Part shown: in pieces, positions 5,679 to 8,640 of the stretch | Layout: every line of letters begins with the position of its first letter | Position numbering within the stretch: the stretch's first letter is position 1 | Origin: Nonomuraea sp. | Lineage (GTDB): Bacteria; Actinomycetota; Actinomycetes; Streptosporangiales; Streptosporangiaceae | Length of the DNA stretch: 8,640 bases | Reading direction: 5' to 3' | Assembly: GCA_013362835.1 (NCBI GenBank) | Contig: JABFVJ010000335.1 | Coordinates: 1 to 8,640, forward strand | Position numbers and translations under genes: made by a program | The notes under the pieces: model-generated | The model's input: the letters and a program-made list of their open reading frames with translations, nothing else | Told to the model about the DNA's origin: nothing | The model's database searches: none

Positions 5679-6272
5679 TCAGCGCTTGGGGCCGGCGAGC
5701 TTCCAGGCCAGCGGCAGCAGCCCGGCGGCGAGGGCGATCTTGAGCCCGTCGCCCACCAGGAACTTGCCCGCGCCCTCCCAGAGGGCGGTGCCGAGGCCGA
5801 GGTCGAGGGTGGCCATGAGGACCGGGATGCCGAACGCGTAGATGACGACGTTCCCGACGATCATGGTGCCGACGGTCCGCAGCACCGTGCGGTCACCGCC
5901 GCGCTCGGCCAGCTTGCCGACGATCGCGGCGGCCACGATGAAGCCGAGGATGTAGCCGAACGACGGCAGCAGCCCGCCCGTCGTCTCGCTGATCACGCCG
6001 GAGGTCCCGTCGGCGAACCACGGGACGCCCGCCGCGCCCGCCAGCGCGTAGAGCGCGAGGCTGAGGGCCGCACGGTTCATCCCGAGCGCCGCACCGACCA
6101 GCAGCACGGCGAAGGTCTGACCGGACCAGGGCACCGGCCAGCCGAAGGAGACCTGGGCCGCCAGGCCGGTCAGCGCGGCGCCTCCGACGACCAGGGCGGC
6201 GTCGCGGACCCGGGCGCCGGGAATCAGGTCGGACAGGACGGCGGGGCGGTGTGCCGCGGGGACGGAAGCCAT
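5679..6272 (-). CDS. bioY: Biotin transporter substrate-binding protein BioY
   Basis: This 197-aa integral membrane protein is the S component (biotin-binding subunit) of ECF-type biotin uptake. About six hydrophobic segments can be seen (near 23-42, 53-64, 67-84, 103-120, 133-155 and 174-192). The family block PVPWSGQTFAVLLVGAALG (46-64) and the loop GGLLPSFGYILGFIVAA (99-115) identify BioY, followed by the late GDGLKIALAAGLLPLAWK (174-191). The ATG at 6272 is fixed by AGAGGAG 5 nt upstream; the in-frame extension to 6323 is rejected. No bioM or bioN energising genes and no biotin synthesis genes lie next to it, so it must either use a shared ECF module encoded elsewhere or work alone, as reported for some solitary BioY proteins. 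The gene is divergent from the malyl-CoA-lyase-type gene. Confidence 0.93.
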   Translation of the reverse strand: MASVPAAHRPAVLSDLIPGARVRDAALVVGGAALTGLAAQVSFGWPVPWSGQTFAVLLVGAALGMNRAALSLALYALAGAAGVPWFADGTSGVISETTGGLLPSFGYILGFIVAAAIVGKLAERGGDRTVLRTVGTMIVGNVVIYAFGIPVLMATLDLGLGTALWEGAGKFLVGDGLKIALAAGLLPLAWKLAGPKR

Positions 6273-6298
6273 CGAAACTCCTCTTTTGTATGCGGTTG

Positions 6299-6328
6299 AC
6301 CTTATTGTTGCCGCCCCGCGCATCCGAA
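6299..6328 (-). promoter_or_regulatory. Candidate bioY promoter
   Basis: On the minus strand a weak -35-like TTCGGA (6328-6323) and a -10-like TAAGGT (6304-6299) are separated by 18 bp. They would give a leader of about 20 nt that includes the AGAGGAG ribosome binding site. I searched this gap for a clear biotin-repressor palindrome and did not find one. Confidence 0.3.
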
Positions 6329-6365
6329 CTCCTAGGTGGGGTGCTCCAAGAACCAGGACAGGGGT

Positions 6366-6396
6366 TTGTACGGGTGCGATAGAAGGGCGCTAGCGT
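6366..6396 (+). promoter_or_regulatory. Candidate promoter of the malyl-CoA-lyase-type gene
   Basis: A -35-like TTGTAC (6366-6371) and a -10-like TAGCGT (6391-6396) are 19 bp apart. The -10 ends 7 nt before the ATG at 6404, the spacing expected for a leaderless actinobacterial mRNA. A competing reading uses AGAAGG (6382-6387) as a ribosome binding site for the GTG at 6395. Confidence 0.4.
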
Positions 6397-6403
6397 GACC
6401 CGC

Positions 6404-7336
6404 ATGCGCTCTCGACGTTCGGTGCTCGCGGTCCCCGGCAGCAACCCCCGTTTCCTGGAGAAGGCCCAGAGTCTCGACGTGGACGAGGTCTTCCTCGACC
6501 TGGAGGACTCCGTCGCCCCCCTGGCCAAGGCGCAGGCCCGCGGCAACATCGTCAAGGCCCTGCTCGAAGGCGACTGGACCGGCAAGACACGCGTCGTGCG
6601 CGTCAACGCGCTGGAGACCCAGTGGACCTACCGCGACGTCATCGAGGTCGTCGAGGGCGCGGGCGAGCGGCTCGACTGCGTGATGCTGCCGAAGGTGCAG
6701 GACGCCACCGAGGTCGTCTGGCTCGACACGCTGCTCACCCAGATCGAGAAGACGATGGGCTTCGAGGTCGGCCGCATCGGCATCGAGGCGCAGATCGAGA
6801 ACGCCCGCGGCCTGGTCAACGTCGACGCCATCGCCGGGAGCTCCAGGCGGCTCGAGACGCTCGTGTTCGGCCCCGCCGACTTCATGGCCTCCATCAACAT
6901 GCGCACGCTCGTCGTGGGCGAGCAGCCGCCCGGCTACCCGGAGGGCGACGCCTACCACTACATCCTGATGCGGCTGCTCATGGCGGCCAGGATGCACGAC
7001 CTGCAGGTCATCGACGGCCCCTACCTGCAGATCAAGGATGTGGAGGGCTTCACCAAGGTCGCCAGGCGGGCCGCGGCGCTGGGCTACGACGGCAAGTGGG
7101 TGCTGCACCCCTCGCAGGTCGAGGCGTGCAACGAGGTCTTCTCGCCCTCGCAGGAAGACTATGACCACGCCGAGCTGATCCTCGAGGCGTACGAGCACTA
7201 CACCACCGTGGAGCAGCGCGGCGCGGTCATGCTGGGCGACGAGATGATCGACGAGGCCTCCCGCAAGATGGCCCTGGTCGTGGCGGCCAAGGGGCGGGCG
7301 GCCGGGCTCAGCCGTACCACCTCGTTCAGAAGCTGA
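6404..7336 (+). CDS. HpcH/HpaI aldolase / citrate-lyase-beta-like CoA ester lyase (malyl-CoA lyase type)
   Basis: This 310-aa TIM-barrel lyase of the CitE/Mcl group cleaves or condenses 3-hydroxyacyl-CoA thioesters such as L-malyl-CoA or beta-methylmalyl-CoA in a Mg2+-dependent reaction. Marks seen are LAVPGSNPRFLEKA (8-21), VFLDLEDSVAP (29-39), VVRVNALETQWTYRD (64-78, with the CoA/phosphate-binding Arg66), IEAQIENARGLVNVD (127-141, metal ligand Glu132), LVFGPADFMASI (153-164, metal ligand Asp159) and YDGKWVLHPSQ (228-238). The RVN-ALETQW and GPADFMAS blocks favour malyl/methylmalyl-CoA lyase over citrate lyase beta, and no citrate lyase alpha or gamma genes are present. In actinomycetes such enzymes serve the ethylmalonyl-CoA pathway, but no ccr, mutase or related gene lies here. 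The start is ATG 6404 (leaderless) or GTG 6395 (with Shine-Dalgarno). The last 11 bp overlap the convergent membrane-protein gene. Confidence 0.88.
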   Translation: MRSRRSVLAVPGSNPRFLEKAQSLDVDEVFLDLEDSVAPLAKAQARGNIVKALLEGDWTGKTRVVRVNALETQWTYRDVIEVVEGAGERLDCVMLPKVQDATEVVWLDTLLTQIEKTMGFEVGRIGIEAQIENARGLVNVDAIAGSSRRLETLVFGPADFMASINMRTLVVGEQPPGYPEGDAYHYILMRLLMAARMHDLQVIDGPYLQIKDVEGFTKVARRAAALGYDGKWVLHPSQVEACNEVFSPSQEDYDHAELILEAYEHYTTVEQRGAVMLGDEMIDEASRKMALVVAAKGRAAGLSRTTSFRS

Positions 7337-7877
7337 CGCCGATCGTGGTGAAGAACCAGAACGACGAGGTCAGCCAGAGCCCCACCAGCGCGGTGAACGC
7401 CAGCGAGCCGAGCACCGGCAGGCTCCAGCCGGGCAGGCCCTTGCGCGGCAGGGCCAGCATCTTCGCCGTGAAGACCCCGTAGAAGAAGCAGCCGAGCAGC
7501 GAGTGGATGAGCACCCTGGGCACGTCGTACTGGAAGCCCAGGGCGTACAGGCAGTGGAAGGCGACCGGGATGGTCAGGACGAACGCCAGCCGTCCCGACC
7601 ACCGGTGCACCCCCGCCGGGATGCGGATGCCGAGCTTGCCCCACATCGACAGCGCCGAGACGACCTGGACGAACGCCAGGACGAAGGCGCCCGTGGTGAG
7701 CCACGACTTCATCGCCAGCGGGCCGGAGAAGCCGGCCGGGCCGACGGCGAAGCCCGTGGGCGTGTGCAGCCTGCCGTACACCCCGAGCGCCACCATGACG
7801 AGCCCGCCCACCAGGAGCGGGACCAGCAGGCCGGCGGCGCCGTGCCGCTGCTGCCGTGACTGGGCTACCGCGGTCAT
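7326..7877 (-). CDS. DUF6529-like five-helix membrane protein, possible b-type haem binder
   Basis: This 183-aa protein has five predicted transmembrane helices at about 16-35, 59-79, 94-115, 122-141 and 151-177. I recognise it as DUF6529-like, a family with no assigned function. His91 (just before helix 3, in GVHRWSGR), His108 (in helix 3, IPVAFHCLYALGF) and His125 (start of helix 4, LIHSLLGCFF) lie in or at the edge of the bilayer, an arrangement seen in cytochrome-b561- and ferric-reductase-like haem proteins; haem binding is inference. The ATG at 7877 overlaps the stop of the upstream secreted-protein gene as ATGA, with GAGGAG about 5 nt upstream, so translation is coupled. Longer in-frame reading to 8132 is antisense or out-of-frame noise over the neighbour. 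The final 11 bp overlap the lyase gene on the other strand. Confidence 0.82.
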   Translation of the reverse strand: MTAVAQSRQQRHGAAGLLVPLLVGGLVMVALGVYGRLHTPTGFAVGPAGFSGPLAMKSWLTTGAFVLAFVQVVSALSMWGKLGIRIPAGVHRWSGRLAFVLTIPVAFHCLYALGFQYDVPRVLIHSLLGCFFYGVFTAKMLALPRKGLPGWSLPVLGSLAFTALVGLWLTSSFWFFTTIGVSF

Positions 7878-8557
7878 TGCATCTCCTCGATGAATCCGTC
7901 GACGTCCTTGGGCTCGAGCTGCTCGCCGTCGATGGTCACGGGCCGGCCGGGCGTGAGCTGCGGGGTCTCGACCTGCTGATCGCCCACGAAGGCGGTGCCG
8001 ACCTGGACGAACCCATCGCCGTTGGGATTGCGCAGGTAGATCCAGCCGGCCTTGATGCGCGCGCCGCGCACGATGGCACTGGCCCGGTACAGGCCCGAGG
8101 GTTTCTTGGCGGTGGGGGCGGTGAAGTCCCACCTCTTGCCGCCGAGCGCGACCTCGCCGACGGCCTTGCCGCCGCCGAGCGTGGCCGACAGCGTGGCGCC
8201 GCCGAAGCCCTCCAAGGAGACCCGGCCCTCGGCGACCTTGCCGACGAACCAGGCCTCGGTCTTGCCGTCGCAGAAGTAGCCGATGGCCTTGGCGTCGCGG
8301 ACGGAGACCGCGATCAGGGCGCGGGTGCCCTCCACGCGCCCTGCGTAGTCGGCGCGGACGGCCCTGGCCGGCTTGGAGGCCTCGGGCTTGCTGGACGGGG
8401 TGGCCACGGACGTGGCCTCGGCGGTGGCGCCGGGTTCGGCGACGTTCGCCGCGGTGGCGGGTGACTCCGCCGACTGAGCGGTGACGCTGGCCACGCCCAG
8501 CCCGGCGGCGAGGACAGCACCTGCCGCGAGGGTGAGGAACGGCCCCAGCTTGGACAT
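7874..8557 (-). CDS. Secreted protein of unknown function, partner of the DUF6529-like gene
   Basis: This 227-aa protein is not one I can assign. It has a classical signal peptide (short MSK n-region, hydrophobic 5-24, likely cleavage after VTA at 27), then an Ala/Thr/Ser/Pro-rich linker (about 30-66), then a folded domain (about 69-227) rich in Gly and aromatic residues. Notable stretches are DYAGRVEGTRALIAVSVRD (70-88), IGYFCDGKTEAWFVGKVAEG (92-111), LRNPNGDGFVQVGTAFVGD (175-193) and an acidic C-terminus (KDVDGFIEEMQ). No lipobox is seen; the only cysteine is Cys96, in the folded domain. The ATG at 8557 is supported by GGGAG 6 nt upstream. The membrane gene overlaps its stop by 4 nt, so the two are probably made together and may act together at the cell surface. 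Confidence 0.82.
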   Translation of the reverse strand: MSKLGPFLTLAAGAVLAAGLGVASVTAQSAESPATAANVAEPGATAEATSVATPSSKPEASKPARAVRADYAGRVEGTRALIAVSVRDAKAIGYFCDGKTEAWFVGKVAEGRVSLEGFGGATLSATLGGGKAVGEVALGGKRWDFTAPTAKKPSGLYRASAIVRGARIKAGWIYLRNPNGDGFVQVGTAFVGDQQVETPQLTPGRPVTIDGEQLEPKDVDGFIEEMQ

Positions 8558-8640
8558 GACGTACTCCCAGGGTTGGACTGCTTGCCCTTGAGAATCCACG
8601 CGTTCGCGCGGCCTGTCTGTGAAGAAATGCGCGCCCGGTG
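8558..8640. other. Upstream region of the secreted-protein gene, cut by the window edge
   Basis: Apart from the ribosome binding site next to the start at 8557, I see no convincing -10/-35 pair or operator in these 83 bp. A short CGCG-rich symmetric stretch around 8599-8611 is within the background expected for this base composition. Confidence 0.4.

Larger units (their letters stand above)
6273..6403. other. Divergent intergenic region bioY / malyl-CoA-lyase-type gene
   Basis: This 131-bp gap holds the bioY ribosome binding site and candidate promoters for both genes. I see no tRNA, no strong hairpin, no riboswitch-like fold and no clear symmetric operator in it. Confidence 0.6.

Noticed and set aside
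6273..6330. A biotin-repressor (BirA/BioQ-like) operator in front of bioY, prompted by GGTTGACC and nearby CAAC repeats.
   Set aside because: The arms do not form a convincing palindrome and do not match a site I can state with confidence.
1..8640. A biosynthetic gene cluster, phage or defence island, CRISPR array, IS element or tRNA.
   Set aside because: No synthase, transposase, integrase, nuclease, repeat array or cloverleaf-like sequence was found. The genes are unrelated small metabolic and regulatory modules.

Overview
The window is high-GC, densely packed bacterial DNA with strong GC bias at third codon positions, GTG as well as ATG starts, several apparently leaderless genes, and families typical of Actinobacteria: a mycothiol-type TIGR03086 metal-binding protein, a PPOX-class (F420/flavin) oxidoreductase, an Rv1086-like short-chain cis-prenyltransferase and a DUF6529-like membrane protein. 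A filamentous actinomycete of the Streptosporangiales type (Nonomuraea-like) is my best guess; this is inference, because no marker RNA gene is present. There are twelve protein genes and no tRNA, rRNA, IS element, CRISPR array or prophage feature.

Layout, left to right. (1) A WHG-type TetR repressor (minus) is divergent from an alpha/beta hydrolase (plus). Their 83-bp gap holds two 15-bp imperfect palindromes that together form a large inverted repeat, so this looks like a self-contained repressor/target pair. (2) A TIGR03086 (maleylpyruvate isomerase-like) protein (minus) is divergent from an AraC-type regulator (plus). The AraC gene is followed 2 nt later by a small PPOX oxidoreductase in the same transcription unit. 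(3) A minus-strand pair, a GNAT acetyltransferase followed by an epoxide-hydrolase-fold protein, converges on the PPOX gene. The epoxide-hydrolase homologue has lost two catalytic-triad positions. (4) A short-chain isoprenyl diphosphate synthase (plus) starts almost back to back with the GNAT gene and ends in a perfect 11-bp hairpin, which it shares with a convergent solitary BioY biotin transporter (minus). (5) A CitE/malyl-CoA-lyase-type enzyme (plus) is divergent from bioY and converges, with overlapping 3' ends, on a minus-strand pair: a secreted protein of unknown function translationally coupled (ATGA overlap) to a five-helix, histidine-bearing membrane protein.

The region reads as a run of small, mostly independent regulator/enzyme modules in alternating orientation, not one pathway or a biosynthetic cluster. 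All four convergent junctions are abutting or overlapping, and only uppS/bioY has a recognisable terminator. No clear new multi-gene system is present. The items most worth following up are the epoxide-hydrolase pseudoenzyme, the coupled secreted/membrane pair and the double operator in front of the hydrolase.
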